NCBI GenBank assembly: GCA_948144175.1
Contig: CANXME010000416.1
Span: 37,680-101,679, forward strand
Origin: Closterium sp. NIES-65
Lineage: Eukaryota > Streptophyta > Zygnematophyceae > Desmidiales > Closteriaceae
Length of the DNA stretch: 64,000 nucleotides
Direction of reading: 5' to 3'
A model generated the notes under the pieces. It was not told where the DNA came from. It made no database searches and saw only the letters and a list, made by a program, of their open reading frames with translations. The position numbers and the translations under genes were made by a program. Shown piece after piece: positions 12,501 through 22,377 of this stretch; positions within the stretch are counted from its first letter, which is position 1; each line of letters starts with the position of its first letter.

Positions 12501-15377
12501 TGCACCAGACACGTCTGCCCCCTGCGCAACATGCACCAGACACGTCTGCCCCCTGCGCAACATGCACCAGACACGTCTGCCCCCTGCGCAACATGCACCA
12601 GACACGTCTGCCCCCTGCGCAACATGCACCAGACACGTCTGCCCCCTGCGCAACATGCACCAGACACGTCTGCCCCCTGCGCTAAACACCCCTCACCTGC
12701 GCCCTGTCAACCGCACCCCTCACCTGCGCGGCTGCTCCCACCCTCACCTGCGCCCTGCCCCCCCTGCCCTCACCTGCGCCCTGCCCCCCCTGCCCTCACC
12801 TGCGCCCTGCTCCAGGCTGCGGTAGAGCTCAAAGCGCAACACCTCGGATTTGGCCAGCTCGTCCCGCAGACGAGCACACTCCACCTGCCACGACACGCAC
12901 GCACATGGGAGAGAGGGAAAGAGGGGCATTTTGAGTCGTTTAGGAATACAGCTCGTCCCTGCATGGTGTGCACACACACACGCACGAACGCACGCGTGCA
13001 CACATGCAGGGAGGCAGAGACGGGGCGAGCAAAGGCTCACACAAGTCGTGTTCTGAGTCGACTCAAAACACAACAACCCCCTCACCTGCAGGGCGAGCAC
13101 GCCAGAGTCATCGAGCTCCTCCAGTCGCTCTTCCAGCAGCGCCTGCACCAACACGGGATTCATCTCCGCTGCCCTCTCGCCCGCCCTCCGCTTCCACTCG
13201 TCTGTGCACCCACGGTAGGGAGAGGGGGTGGTGAGGGTGGGAGGGGGGGGGGGGGGGGGGAGAGGGGGGGGTTGAGGGGGGAGGAGAATCTGAGTCATCG
13301 AGCTCTTCCAGCAGCGCCTGCACCAACACGGGATTCATCTCCGCTGCCCGCTCCCCTGCCCTCCGCTTCAACTCATCTACGCGCACAGGGGTGGGGGGGA
13401 GGAGGGGGGGGGTGGGGGTGGAGGGGTCGAGGGGGGGAAGGAGGAGTCATCGAGCTCCTCCAGTCCCTCCTCCAGCGCGCCGGGTTCATTTCCGCTGCCC
13501 GCTCCCCCGCCCTCCGCTTCCACTCCTCTGCGCACCCAGTGAAGGGGGGGGGGGGGGAGAGGATAAGGGGAGATGGGGGAGGAAGAGAGAAGGGCAAGAG
13601 AGAGAAGGATTTGAGACGTGTCAAAACTCGACTGCTCCAACGCTGTATTCATCTCCGCTGCCCGCTCGCCCGCGCTCCGCTTCCATTCCATGTCTCTGTT
13701 CTGTGCGCCCAAGGGTAGGGTGGGGGAGAGGGGGAGGGAGAGGGGAGGAGGGTAATAGGAGGAAGGATTTAAGACGTCTCAAAACAAGGCTGCGCCAAGG
13801 TCTAATGCTCGCTCGCCCGCCCTCCGTTTCCACTCCTCTGCACACACACCAGGGAGGAGAGTGGGGGGAAGGAGGGAAGGAGGGGAGTAGGAAAGGAGTC
13901 TAAAACTCGTCAGCACCACGGAGGCAATGGGATGCCCTCGAGTCGACTCAAACCACATCTTAGATGCGCAAGCAGGGCAGGGCATGGCACGGCACGGCAG
14001 CCCACTCACCGCAGCGAGAGGCCATGGCTTGCAGCTCCATCTCCAGCGCTGCTGCTTGTGCCCTCGCCTCCTCCACTTGCTTGTCCTGCCAGCCCAACCA
14101 CATCAATCACATCACAGCAATCACATCAACCACGATATGGACGCTTCAAAAACCATCTCCAGCGCTGCTGCTTGTGCCCTCGCCTCCTCCACCCATCTGC
14201 TTGTCCTGCCAGCCCAACCACATCAATCACATCACAGCAGACCGGCGAGGCGAGGCAACGAGACAGATTCGATGCTTGACAAAACTAACAAGGGAACGGA
14301 ACAGCGAAGAGACAAACGAGCCCTAAAATGTGCAACCGGAAAGGCAATGTAGCAACAGCGTGGTGAATGAAGGGCGCCATGTTTCCCTCGAGGCACCTCA
14401 CAAAACGAAAGGAGGTGTAAGTCGTTGGATGGCAAGAGGAAGGGCTCACAGCAGGGGTGCCATTCTTGAGCTGCTCCTGTAGTAGCAGGTCCTCTAAGGC
14501 GTCCCTCTCCTCGCACACCTGCACGCACGCATGGTCACAAGTATCATGTGGGACAAACAATGTTAGAGGCGAGTCGATTAAAGCAGCTCCTGCAGTAGCA
14601 GATCTTTCAAGGCGCCCCTCTCCTCGCACACCTGGACGCATGGTCACGGAGTCACGAAATTCACAAGGGGAGGCACATATGACTGCATGATGGGAATGCA
14701 CGACGGAAAGGCATGACCGGAATGCATGACGCGAATGCATGAGGGGTATGCATGATGGGAATGCATGATGGGAATGCATGAGGGGAATGCATGAGGGGGC
14801 ATGAGGGGAATGCATGATGGGAATGCATGAGGGGAATGCATGATGGGAATGCATGATGGGAATGCATGATGGGAATGCATGAGGGGAATGCATGATGGGA
14901 ATGCATGAGGGGAATGCATGATGGGAATGCATGATGGGAACGCATGAGGGGAATGCACGACGGGGATCAACGCTGGGAATGCACGACGGGAACGCATGCG
15001 CGTGAGACCATGCGAACACACAGATGCATCAGCGGGCGGTTACACATCGAATACTGCCTGTGAACCAACAGTCACATCAACGTGAGAAGGTACAGGACGG
15101 ATATGCGAGCATACGTTGATACAGATACGGATGAGTGCAAAACTACAGTCACCCTGAACCGCGTACAGACTGCATTATCATACATGAGGTTTCAAACATG
15201 GAGCTGAACCCTAGAAAAAAGCAACAGAAACGTTGAACGGTAAAGCGACATTAACGAGGACCAATACTTACGAGAATAGCGCGCGGACAGGGCGACGCGG
15301 AGACACACCTGTTGGTAGCTCGCTCGAAGCTCCTCTAGCTCTCTTCCCATGTCCGATAAGCTGTTGGCCGTTGGACC
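6598..15377 (-). CDS. Coiled-coil, tail-anchored membrane protein (ten exons; 5' end uncertain)
   Basis: Minus-strand exons with GT/AG borders: 15309-15377, 14450-14518, 14010-14085, 13086-13201, 12800-12884, 11856-11940, 11070-11124, 10464-10572, 9121-9209 and 6598-7302. Their phases join without a break, giving 486 codons including the stop. The chain is rich in heptad-like helices ([50 protein letters not shown]). It then has a Ser/Gln-rich stretch, an acidic helix ([18 protein letters not shown]), one membrane segment ([19 protein letters not shown]) and about 36 basic residues. This suggests a C-terminally anchored coiled-coil protein of an inner membrane or the nuclear envelope. I do not recognise the family. 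The first exon was not settled; ATGATGGCGGCAACC at about 15836-15822 is a weak candidate. Nearly every exon has truncated copies in the adjoining introns. Confidence 0.72.
7371..7520 (-). repeat. Truncated copies of the last exon's 5' end
   Basis: 7371-7446 repeats acceptor plus about 70 nt of the last exon ([10 protein letters not shown]...) and ends in a donor-like Ggtaagg. 7493-7520 is a shorter, diverged copy (ASPMDDHIT). Confidence 0.85.
7602..8112. repeat. 21-bp minisatellite derived from coding sequence
   Basis: About 24 copies of a 21-bp unit (gaggatgacacgagggaggg plus c). On the minus strand it reads as repeated SPSLVSS codons, matching the start of the last exon of the coiled-coil gene ([11 protein letters not shown]). 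The array lies in the intron just upstream of that exon. Confidence 0.95.
8127..8806. repeat. 22-bp minisatellite (gttctggggttcacacatga + ac)
   Basis: About 31 nearly identical 22-bp units abut the 21-bp array in the same intron. On the minus strand every unit contains ccccagAACG, which resembles the acceptor and first bases of the last exon (ctccag|AACTCC), so each unit is a potential pseudo-acceptor. Confidence 0.95.
8985..9335 (-). repeat. Partial copies of exon 9121-9209
   Basis: 8985-9045 repeats the 3' part of the exon with its gtatg donor context (LEAKMAAML). 9310-9335 repeats the 5' part with an acceptor (SERRADK). Confidence 0.8.
9530..9563. repeat. 34-bp perfect palindrome, core GAGACGTCTC
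   Basis: Perfect inverted repeat centred at 9546/9547. The core is TTTTTGAG-ACGT-CTCAAAAA, with arms extending to gaggttg/caacctc. It lies between two direct copies of a block (starting 9506 and 9623). A second, shorter palindrome (16 bp, 9588-9603) with the same core lies in the same gap. Confidence 0.95.
9780..9811. repeat. 32-bp palindrome (one mismatch), core GAGTCGACTC
   Basis: The inner 24 bp (9784-9807) is perfect. It sits exactly between two direct copies of a block of about 100 bp (starting 9683 and 9816). Confidence 0.95.
10048..10067. repeat. 20-bp perfect palindrome, core GAGAATTCTC
   Basis: CTTTTGAG-AATT-CTCAAAAG. The left copy of a direct repeat starts at 9970 and the right copy starts at 10068, immediately after the palindrome. 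Confidence 0.95.
10188..10794 (-). repeat. Tandem partial copies of exon 10464-10572
   Basis: Acceptor plus 5' exon part ([17 protein letters not shown]) is repeated at 10740-10794 and 10629-10683, at exactly 111-bp spacing from the full exon. The 3' exon part ([20 protein letters not shown]) is repeated at 10318-10394 and 10188-10262, with decayed versions near 9936-9990 and 9650-9690. Only the central copy has both an acceptor and a donor. Confidence 0.9.
10905..11061. repeat. (GGCAT)n pentanucleotide array
   Basis: About 30 GGCAT units with few interruptions, ending a few bases from the donor site of exon 11070-11124. Confidence 0.95.
11262..11300. repeat. Two adjacent palindromes, core GAGGCGCCTC
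   Basis: 11262-11281 is a perfect 20-bp palindrome (GTTTTGAG-GCGC-CTCAAAAC) and 11287-11300 a perfect 14-bp one. They separate two direct copies of a block of about 75 bp (11184 on and 11302 on, period 118). Confidence 0.95.
11378..11399. repeat. 22-bp perfect palindrome, core GAGACGTCTC
   Basis: TGTTTTGAG-ACGT-CTCAAAACA, at the end of the second copy of the 118-bp-period block. Confidence 0.95.
11450..12080 (-). repeat. Partial copies around exon 11856-11940
   Basis: 12038-12080 repeats the exon's 5' part with its acceptor ([10 protein letters not shown]). 11450-11580 repeats a diverged 3' part ([10 protein letters not shown], then KGSFKSR). A degenerate palindrome at 12012-12034 (core GCGTCGAC) lies at the upstream copy junction, period 126. 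Confidence 0.85.
11699..11740. repeat. 42-bp perfect palindrome, core GAGGCGCCTC
   Basis: Centred at 11719/11720. The core is TTTTGAG-GCGC-CTCAAAA and the arms run outward through GTGTA and GTGAG to a terminal CA/TG. The left flank block starts at 11622 and its direct copy at 11747 (period 125), so the palindrome occupies the junction of a tandem duplication. This is the longest palindrome of the family here. Confidence 0.97.
12404..12800. repeat. Copy of exon 12800-12884 and 31-bp tandem array
   Basis: 12404-12452 repeats the exon's 3' end and donor on the minus strand ([13 protein letters not shown]). 12461-12680 holds seven 31-bp units containing catgcaccagacacgtctgc. 12690-12800 and 12350-12410 repeat donor-like ctcacctgcgccctg. 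Confidence 0.9.
13048..13071. repeat. 24-bp palindrome (one mismatch), core GAGTCGACTC
   Basis: Lies 15 bp from the donor of exon 13086-13201. Related copies with the same core type are at 13610-13626 (ACGT), 13768-13783 (ACGT), 13937-13951 (TCGA) and 15497-15514 (ACGT). The first two separate truncated copies of this exon. Confidence 0.9.
13290..13850 (-). repeat. Four truncated copies of exon 13086-13201
   Basis: Copies at 13290-13385, 13446-13535, 13640-13712 and 13800-13850 repeat [13 protein letters not shown] and variable lengths of [12 protein letters not shown], mostly with acceptor-like contexts. Homopolymer G runs and TTTTGAG-type palindromes lie between them. Confidence 0.85.
14154..14632 (-). 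repeat. Partial copies of exons 14010-14085 and 14450-14518
   Basis: 14154-14217 repeats acceptor plus 5' part of the first exon, with a degenerate palindrome remnant (gacgcttcaaaaa) at the junction, period 116. 14585-14632 repeats the second exon ([17 protein letters not shown]) and is preceded by a decayed gagtcga motif. Confidence 0.85.
14690..14990. repeat. 13-bp tandem repeat (ATGCATGATGGGA)
   Basis: About 22 units of a 13-bp motif, sometimes ATGCATGAGGGGA, in an intron of the coiled-coil gene. Confidence 0.9.
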
Positions 15378-16769
15378 CTGGTGGCAGCGAAGAGGTACGC
15401 GAAAGTGGGTAACGAGACGTATATCGTCTACGTGTGCGTGATCGGGGGATCGGAAATAGTAAGACTCGCGAGAAAGGAGGATCGCTTTGGAATGCGTTTT
15501 GAGACGTCTCAGAAGCAGGTGTGCGGTATAGGACAACGGATGGGATAGCTCGACAAAGAGATGAAAGAGCTGTTCAAAGTGCCGACATACAAGAAACGAC
15601 CGCTCCGAGATTTCGTTACAAACCGGGGAGGCCTACGCTGCAGCGCAAGACATGCACTACAAACGCATCGCGGCTCTGACATCACAAAAAAACTGGAAAG
15701 AAAGGTGTCAACGGACACATCAAAGGAGGCGTATCAGCGGACGCATCGGAGATGCATATACACGGAGGGCTGTAAGAGAATAAGGACTAGCCTGTGGGAC
15801 GTAGTACGAAGCCATGGTTGCCGCCATCATCTGAGTGTTGCTCTCATGAAAGCAGGAAAGAAAGGTAACCTCTAGACCAGAAGAACCCAGGGGAGGACGT
15901 GGATGTGAGTATGCTTTGGGGTATGTGATAAATGTGAGCCAGACGAAGCAGGAAGAGCCGTTGAGTGCACTGAATGCATGTGTGGATTGGAGTGGATATG
16001 ACTTTCTGCGCTTTGCCGAACCAGGTGGGTTTGGTCCATGGCGGAAGGGCTTACGGCTGCCGAACCTGATTTGTGATGCGAACCTGCGGTTCATCAACAC
16101 CCCAGTTGGTCTGGTGAGGTACTGCCACATGGAGGATCCGCCAGCCGTGATGGGGGAACGAGGCGAAATCTGGCGAAGGAATTTGGCGATTCCACCGACC
16201 TGGACACAGTCACAAGGAACTGCGCCACATCTCCTGCCTTTTGGTTGTGGTCAGCCTGTGGCGTTGTGTCTTCGTTGGTTCGTTGGTTGGTTGGTTCGTC
16301 GAGTTTGCTCCCGTTCGGAAATGTCTTGTTTTGTCTGGTCACGTCGAAATTGACGCTCTTGCGCAAATAGCGGCTTCGTGTCTTCGGGTTCAGCCTTGTA
16401 CAGTACCCTTCTCGTCGTCACCACTCTGGTCCGGAACTTCGGAATTACGGCGTACGGTCAGGAGGGCCCGCCCGTTACACTCACGCGTCGTATCGTAGAA
16501 GCAACTCTGGGTGCTGAAAGCGCCTGTGTTAACGGCGGACATCCCTCGAACAAAACCCCATTTTCTCCGACCCCTCTAAAAGGTCATCGAAACGACGCAC
16601 CTTGAAGCTACACGCTGAGTAGTTGTGTCAATAAAGCATCACAGGTTAGCATAAAACAAATCAAGCCGCTCCATTTAGGTCGTCTGAGAGATACAGCAGG
16701 TAAGAATACTCCTGGTCCATTGTTGGACTTCACCAGTCTCGCCTCACCTCTGCAACATTTCCTTTGAGG
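15378..16769. other. Upstream region of the coiled-coil gene, unresolved
   Basis: Probably holds the 5' exon(s) and promoter of the minus-strand gene. A short frame at about 15795-15836 (MMAATMASYYVPQ) could be the start, but its donor would be a non-canonical GC. An open frame on the plus strand at 15916-16353 has no recognisable domain. No RNA gene was seen. Confidence 0.4.
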
Positions 16770-16774
16770 CAGCG

Positions 16775-17101
16775 TGTAAGGAATTTTCTCGGCATTCCTT
16801 ACGGGGCCGACTACATCGCGTACAGCAACAGCCGATTGTTCGCCCGTTACTGCTAACGGAACTTCGCCGACTTCGCGCGCACTGTTTTGCCAAACCTCGC
16901 ACTGCTGGCATGGCCGTATCGGCCTACGCTTCGGGACTAGCCCGAGCCTCGCTCCAGCGTAGCACTAGCAAGCTCGCACGCACCGCATAACCGTTTTGCA
17001 TGTTTCGCGTATAAATGTTCGCTCATGCCTTCGCTCACATTTGGTACTCGTTTGACACCTTAGTGCAATTCTCGCTACTTCGATTCATTGCACCCGTAAC
17101 A
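16775..17101 (+). repeat. 5' LTR of Ty3 copy 1
   Basis: 327 bp, starts TGTAAG and ends AACA. The first 28 bases contain a hairpin (GTAAGGAAT ... ATTCCTTAC). TATAAAT at 17010-17016 is a likely promoter TATA box. Confidence 0.95.
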
Positions 17102-17102
17102 C

Positions 17103-17118
17103 TTGGTTATCAGAGCCC
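17103..17118 (+). promoter_or_regulatory. Primer binding site, Ty3 copy 1
   Basis: TTGGTTATCAGAGCCC, one base after the LTR, resembles the initiator-Met tRNA complementary PBS (TGGTATCAGAGCC) with one extra T. Confidence 0.8.
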
Positions 17119-17284
17119 CTTTCTTTCGGACCGCGCATCTCCGCACACCAGGAAATCAACTTTTGATTTTTCACTCGAAAGGACTCACGCACCTTAGCCC
17201 CTAGGAGCCGCTGTCCTCGCGTTCTCTCGTAAACGCGTGCAGCCACGACTGCGCCTAGACTAAGACGAGCCGACGCCCTTCGTC

Positions 17285-18454
17285 ATGGCTGAAAATATCG
17301 ACGTCACCACCCTCACGCAGGAGCGTTTGAACGATCTGCTGCGACAGCTGCACGAAAGCTCCGAGGAAATCGCGGCATTAACGGCAGAACGCTCATCGCT
17401 GCAAAATGACCTCATGAGGGCACAACAAGCACAATCTCAAGCACCTGGCACTCCGATTCAACCTGCACCCTCAACATCACAACACGGGAGTGTGGGGCAA
17501 CCCGCGAGCGCGGCCAGCGATGGCGTCGTCCGCCCCGACGGAGACGACGACCACGGCACGACACACCCCATAGCGACGCATGCGGCCCCAAGTCAGCCTC
17601 GCGTCACGATTTCGGCACCAACCCACGACTCGGGACTGCCGTCACCGATGCCGCTGAAGCCGCAGCGCCCGCCATGCTTTGACCCGAGTCAACGGGGTGG
17701 TCCTACCGTTCAGGCGTGGTTGTTCACAATGAATGTCTTCTTCGACGCCAACTACGTCTCGGAGGACTCGGCGAAGATTCGATACGCCGTGTCGCTGCTA
17801 CGAGGACCCGCCATGGACTGGTGGCGCGTCATCGTCACGAAGCCGACAGACTACGCGACACTACCGACACGGGAAGGACAAACCGGACCCTGGGCGCCGT
17901 CGTATTTCGTGGAGGTGCCCCAGTATCGCACGTGGGACGCGTGGTGCGCAGGTTTGCGCGCTCGATTTGAGCCAATTGCGGCTTCGATCGCGGCGCGACA
18001 GAAGCTCCGCACTTGGCGCCAACTCGGTTCCGTCCAGGACTACACGAGCGGATTTCTGGCGCTATGCGAACAGGTGGGCTACATGCATGAGAGCGAGCGC
18101 ATCGACCGCTACATCGGCGGCCTGAAGCAGGACATCGCTCAGGAAATCCAGCTTCGCGGCGTCACCGAATTTCAGGAAATTCTCACTATGGCGGAGAAGC
18201 TCGACTTCTTTCGCCGACCGAGACCGGGGTCCTACGGAAACAACAACTGGGGACATCGGCCTCGTGGGACGAACGAAAGCGCCACGATACGCGCCGTCGC
18301 CGCAAATGCCGCTGCCGCACCGTTCAAAGGGCGCTGCTTTGCGTGCAATCGGCCGGGACATCGCAAGAGCGAATGCCCGGAAAACGCTAAGGGAAAGGGG
18401 GAAGCTGAGCAGCAGACACAGACCAAGCAGCAGGGAAACGCTGGAAGTCAGTAG
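17285..18454 (+). CDS. Gag of Ty3 copy 1
   Basis: A 389-residue intact frame. The N-terminal quarter is a short coiled coil (LNDLLRQLHESSEEIAALTA), followed by a Pro/Ser linker, the retrotransposon-gag core (WLFTMNVFFDANYVSEDSAK ... WWRVIVTKP ... LRARFEPI) and one CCHC zinc knuckle (CFACNRPGHRKSEC, about residue 352). It packages element RNA in virus-like particles. The pol frame is open across the end of gag in the -1 frame, so a -1 frameshift is the probable way pol is made. Compared with copy 2 it has three extra residues (a duplicated Gln/Ala triplet near residue 47). Confidence 0.95.
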   Translation: MAENIDVTTLTQERLNDLLRQLHESSEEIAALTAERSSLQNDLMRAQQAQSQAPGTPIQPAPSTSQHGSVGQPASAASDGVVRPDGDDDHGTTHPIATHAAPSQPRVTISAPTHDSGLPSPMPLKPQRPPCFDPSQRGGPTVQAWLFTMNVFFDANYVSEDSAKIRYAVSLLRGPAMDWWRVIVTKPTDYATLPTREGQTGPWAPSYFVEVPQYRTWDAWCAGLRARFEPIAASIAARQKLRTWRQLGSVQDYTSGFLALCEQVGYMHESERIDRYIGGLKQDIAQEIQLRGVTEFQEILTMAEKLDFFRRPRPGSYGNNNWGHRPRGTNESATIRAVAANAAAAPFKGRCFACNRPGHRKSECPENAKGKGEAEQQTQTKQQGNAGSQ

Positions 18455-18513
18455 CAGACGGGCCCCCTACTGACAGGTCACGCCGCTCGCCCGACCCAAC
18501 CGACCCTCACCGA

Positions 18514-21500
18514 GTGATTGTGCCGGTTCACGCAATCGACCACACCCGGCCGAATAAGGAGGGTACCACGGTAGACAGCCCTATACTGCTCAGTGGGAAA
18601 ATTGGGACGGACTTAGTTAAAATCTTCGTAGATGGGGGAGCCAGCCACAGCCTCATTAACACTGCTACGGCACGAAAACTGCGACTGCCACTGGACAGAT
18701 GCTTACCTGAGATCGACGCACGACTGGTAGACGGCACGCCACTGGCAATACGGGAACGCGTAGACTGAGTTCGGATTCGATGCGGGGGTAACTTCACGTT
18801 TAGCCAGGAAATGCTCGCAACGACCCTCGACGGAACCGACATTTTACTCGGGCGTGATTGGCTGCGACGACACAATCCGCGAATTGACTGGACGACGGGT
18901 GACTGCACCGTGCGAGTGAACGGTAACAACATCGCCTTACCTCGCTGGGGCTCGCCTGGGTCTTCGTCGGTGCGTGTCAATGCGATCACGATGAAACGCG
19001 CTGTAGCGGCCGGAGCTGACGTGTACGCGGTTGACATTCGGGAAGCCGAGGCAGCAGACAAGGGAGGGGATTTACAGAAACTGCTGACCGACGTACCGAG
19101 TGATCTGGCAGCACTGTTAACACGATACAGTGACATTTTCCCGGATGACTTACCGACGGGACTGCCACCTCAGCGACCGCACGATCACAGGATAGAACTG
19201 GAACCGGGGGCACACCCAACAGTACAGCGACAGTTCAGACTGACCCAACCCGAACTAGACGAACTAAGGAAGCAGCTCGATTACCTGCTCGAGAAAGAAT
19301 TCATTCGCCCTAGCTCGTCGCCCTTCGCCGCACCAATACTGTTCACACCGAAAAAGGACGGGGGTTTTCGCATGTGCATCGACTACAGAGCACTGAACAG
19401 GGTTACCATCAAATCCCGTTACCCCATCCCACGAGCCGACGAACTGATCGACCAACTGCGCACAGCCCGGGTTTTCTCGAAAATTGACCTCCGGGGAGGC
19501 TACCACCAAATCCGCGTCAACCCACCCGACTGCCCTAAAACCGCATTCCGAACACGCTACGGATCCTTCGAATACACCGTCATGCCATTCGGACTGACCA
19601 ACGCCCCCGCCACTTTCCAAATGACCATGAACGAAGCATTCCGCCCACTTTTAGATAAGTGCGTCATCGTTTATCTGGACGACATACTGATTTACAGCCC
19701 TGACAGAGCACAGCACTTACAAGACATCGAAGCAGTTTTAAAAATCCTGAGTGAGAACCGCCTACTGACCAAAGCATCTAAGTGTGAGTTTTTACAGGAC
19801 CGCCTGGAGTTTTTGGGACATGTTATTTCAGCTGCAGGAGTGGAAATAGACCCGAAGAAAATTGCGACGATTCAGGCTTGGCACGCGCCGACCAACTTGA
19901 CCGAGTTGCAGAGTTTCCTGGGGTTCGTCAACTACGTGCGCCGGTTCGTCCCCGACATGGCGAAGCTGACTGCCCCGTTGACCGACCTGCTGAGGAAGGG
20001 GGTTGAGTACACGTGGGGGGAGAAAGAACAAGCTGCCTTCTCGGCTCTCAAAAACATTTTGTGCTCACCGCCCGTGCTTCACATCGCAGATCCACACCGT
20101 CCGTTTGAGCTCGTCACTGACGCAAGTGACATCGCTGTGGGAGCAGTACTGTTGCAGGACTTCGGGAATGGCCTCCAGCCAATCGCGTACGAGTCCCGCA
20201 AGCTACACCCGCCCGAACGCAACTACCCGATACACGACCGTGAAATGCTGGCGATCGTGCACGCGTTCAAAGTTTGGCGGTGTTACCTGACTGGCGCCGA
20301 CGTGACAGTACGGACAGACCACCGTTCACTACAGTACCTTCGCGCCCAACCGAATCTCAACCCACGACAGATTCGCTGGTTGGACTATCTTGAGTCCAAT
20401 TTTCACTACACCGTCACGTACAAAAAAGGAGCATCCAACATCGCCGACGCTCTCACCCGCCCCACCGCCCAACTCCACGCCATCCTACTCGCCCAGACCA
20501 ACCCACTTTTAACTGGCCTATTCACCCACGGATACCGCACCGACCCATTTTTCACGACCGGAAATTCACAGCAACTGGCAGAAGCAAAAGGGGTCTATTA
20601 CGTAAAGACAGGCACCAACCGCATTTGGGTACCCGCGTACTCACTACTGAGGGAGCTGCTGCTGCAGGAGGCACACGACGGGATTACCTCGGGACATTTC
20701 GGGGTAGAAAAAACACGACAGCAACTGCAGCGGTACTATTACTGGCCGGAGCTGTTGATCGACGTACAGCAGCACGTGGGCTCGTGCCCGACGTGTCAGG
20801 TGATAAAGAGTTCAAGGAAGCGGAAGGCGGGTCAATTGCAGCCGATCCCACCGCCCGAACGCGCCTGGCAGCAAGTAACCATGGACTTCGTCACAGGGTT
20901 ACCTTCGAACCCTGGGGGTAACGACGCGGTGATGGTCGTCGTGGATAGGCTGACGAAGATGGCACACTTCGCTGCGTGCAAAAAGTCGATCTCAGCCGAG
21001 GAGACCGCTCGCCTGTTCATCGCAGCCGTTGTTCGCCTGCACGGGATACCAGCAGCAATTATCAGCGACAGGGACACGAAGTTTACCAGCAACTTCTGGA
21101 AGAACCTCTGGGAGCAGTTCGGGACCAGGCTACAGTTCAGTTCGTCGTACCACCCCGAGACCGACGGCCAAATGGAGCGGACGAATCAGACGATGGAGCA
21201 GTTGATTCGTGCCACGTGCGACGACCCCACGACCTGGGAGCAGCAACTGCCGCTGATCGAGTTCGCGTACAACAACGCCACATCAGCCACGACGCAGCAG
21301 TCCCCGTTCTACCTGAATTATGGGCAAAACCCCACAGTGCCCATGACGCCGAGTCCAGACAACCCAACGCCACGTGCACAACAATTCGCCGAAGTCCTGC
21401 AAGCTGCCCGCGCCAGAGCCGCCGAAGCAATAAAAAAGGCCAACGTCATCGCTAAGCGCAACGCTGATCGCCACCGCCGCCCTGTCACGTACCAATCTGG

Positions 21501-21942
21501 AGATTACGTGCTGCTCGACACGCAAAATCTGCGACTGCCCGACGTACCGAAATTACGACCGCGCTACTGTGGACCATTCCAAATCAGTCACATGATCACA
21601 CCCGTCACCGCACACCTCCTGTTGCCAACCGACTGGTACATCAGCCCTTCGTTCCACGTCAGCCTACTTCGCCCATACGTCCCGACCACAAGTCAACTGC
21701 CGCGTCACCGCCCACAATCAATGACTCGCCCTGCATCGGAGCCGATCATCGAGCCCGAAAAAATCCTAAGCCATCGGATCCGCCACCCCACGGGAATCAG
21801 GAGGATTGAATTCCTCGTTCGCTGGAAGGACCGCACGCCAACTGAAGACAGCTGGGTGCCCCTGCCCAACATCGAAAACCACTCTGCCCTGCAAGTGTAC
21901 CTGAGGAGCCGGGGATTCCGCGATATACACGCACTCGCGTAG
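18514..21942 (+). pseudogene. Pol of Ty3 copy 1, broken by a nonsense codon
   Basis: Protease (VDGGASHSLI, a DGGA variant of the usual D-S/T-G-A), then an in-frame TGA at 18766-18768 where copy 2 has CGA. After it the frame stays open to 21942. It carries RT (MPFGLTNAPATFQ; YLDDILIYS), RNase H (TDASDIAVGAVLL), the integrase zinc region (HFGVEKT ... CPTCQ), a DDE core (MDFVTGLP; SDRDTKFTS; TDGQMERTNQ) and a C-terminal chromodomain (EFLVRWKDRTPTEDSW). The chromodomain marks it as a chromovirus, a clade whose integrase reads histone marks. With the stop, protease would be separated from RT/IN unless read through. Confidence 0.93.
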
Positions 21943-21974
21943 CGGAGGGGGCTTCTTAAGGGGGGGGGGGGTAG

Positions 21975-22301
21975 TGTAAGGAATTTTCTCGGCATTCCTT
22001 ACGGGGCCGACTACATCGCGTACAGCAACAGCCGATTGTTCGCCCGTTACTGCTAACGGAACTTCGCCGACTTCGCGCGCACTGTTTTGCCAAACCTCGC
22101 ACTGCTGGCATGGCCGTATCGGCCTACGCTTCGGGACTAGCCCGAGCCTCGCTCCAGCGTAGCACTAGCAAGCTCGCACGCACCGCGTTACCGTTTTGCA
22201 TGTTTCGCGTATAAATGTTCGCTCATGCCTTCGCTCACATTTGGTACTCGTTTGACACCTTAGTGCAATTCTCGCTACTTCGATTCATTGCACCCGTAAC
22301 A
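21975..22301 (+). repeat. 3' LTR of Ty3 copy 1
   Basis: 327 bp. It differs from the 5' LTR at two adjacent-region bases (CGCATAACCG versus CGCGTTACCG). Preceded by a G-run polypurine tract at 21959-21971. Confidence 0.95.
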
Positions 22302-22377
22302 CAGCGCAAAAACTGATTTTGCATTACCATTTTGATTTTTTTTTTACCATTTCATATTTTTGTAACAAACTTGCGAA

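Larger units (their letters stand above)
16775..22301 (+). mobile_element. Ty3/gypsy chromovirus, copy 1
   Basis: A complete LTR retrotransposon of 5,527 bp. Two 327-bp LTRs (TGTAAGG...GTAACA) differ at about two positions. The 5-bp target-site duplication CAGCG lies at 16770-16774 and 22302-22306. PBS-like TTGGTTATCAGAGCC follows the 5' LTR and a long G-rich polypurine tract precedes the 3' LTR. Order: gag, protease, RT, RNase H, integrase, chromodomain. The low LTR divergence indicates a recent insertion. It lies tail-to-tail with the TZP-type gene, 76 bp beyond its stop codon. Confidence 0.97.

Noticed and set aside
15916-16353. 145-residue plus-strand frame
   Set aside because: No recognisable domain, located in the likely 5' region of the opposite-strand gene; kept only as an unresolved region.
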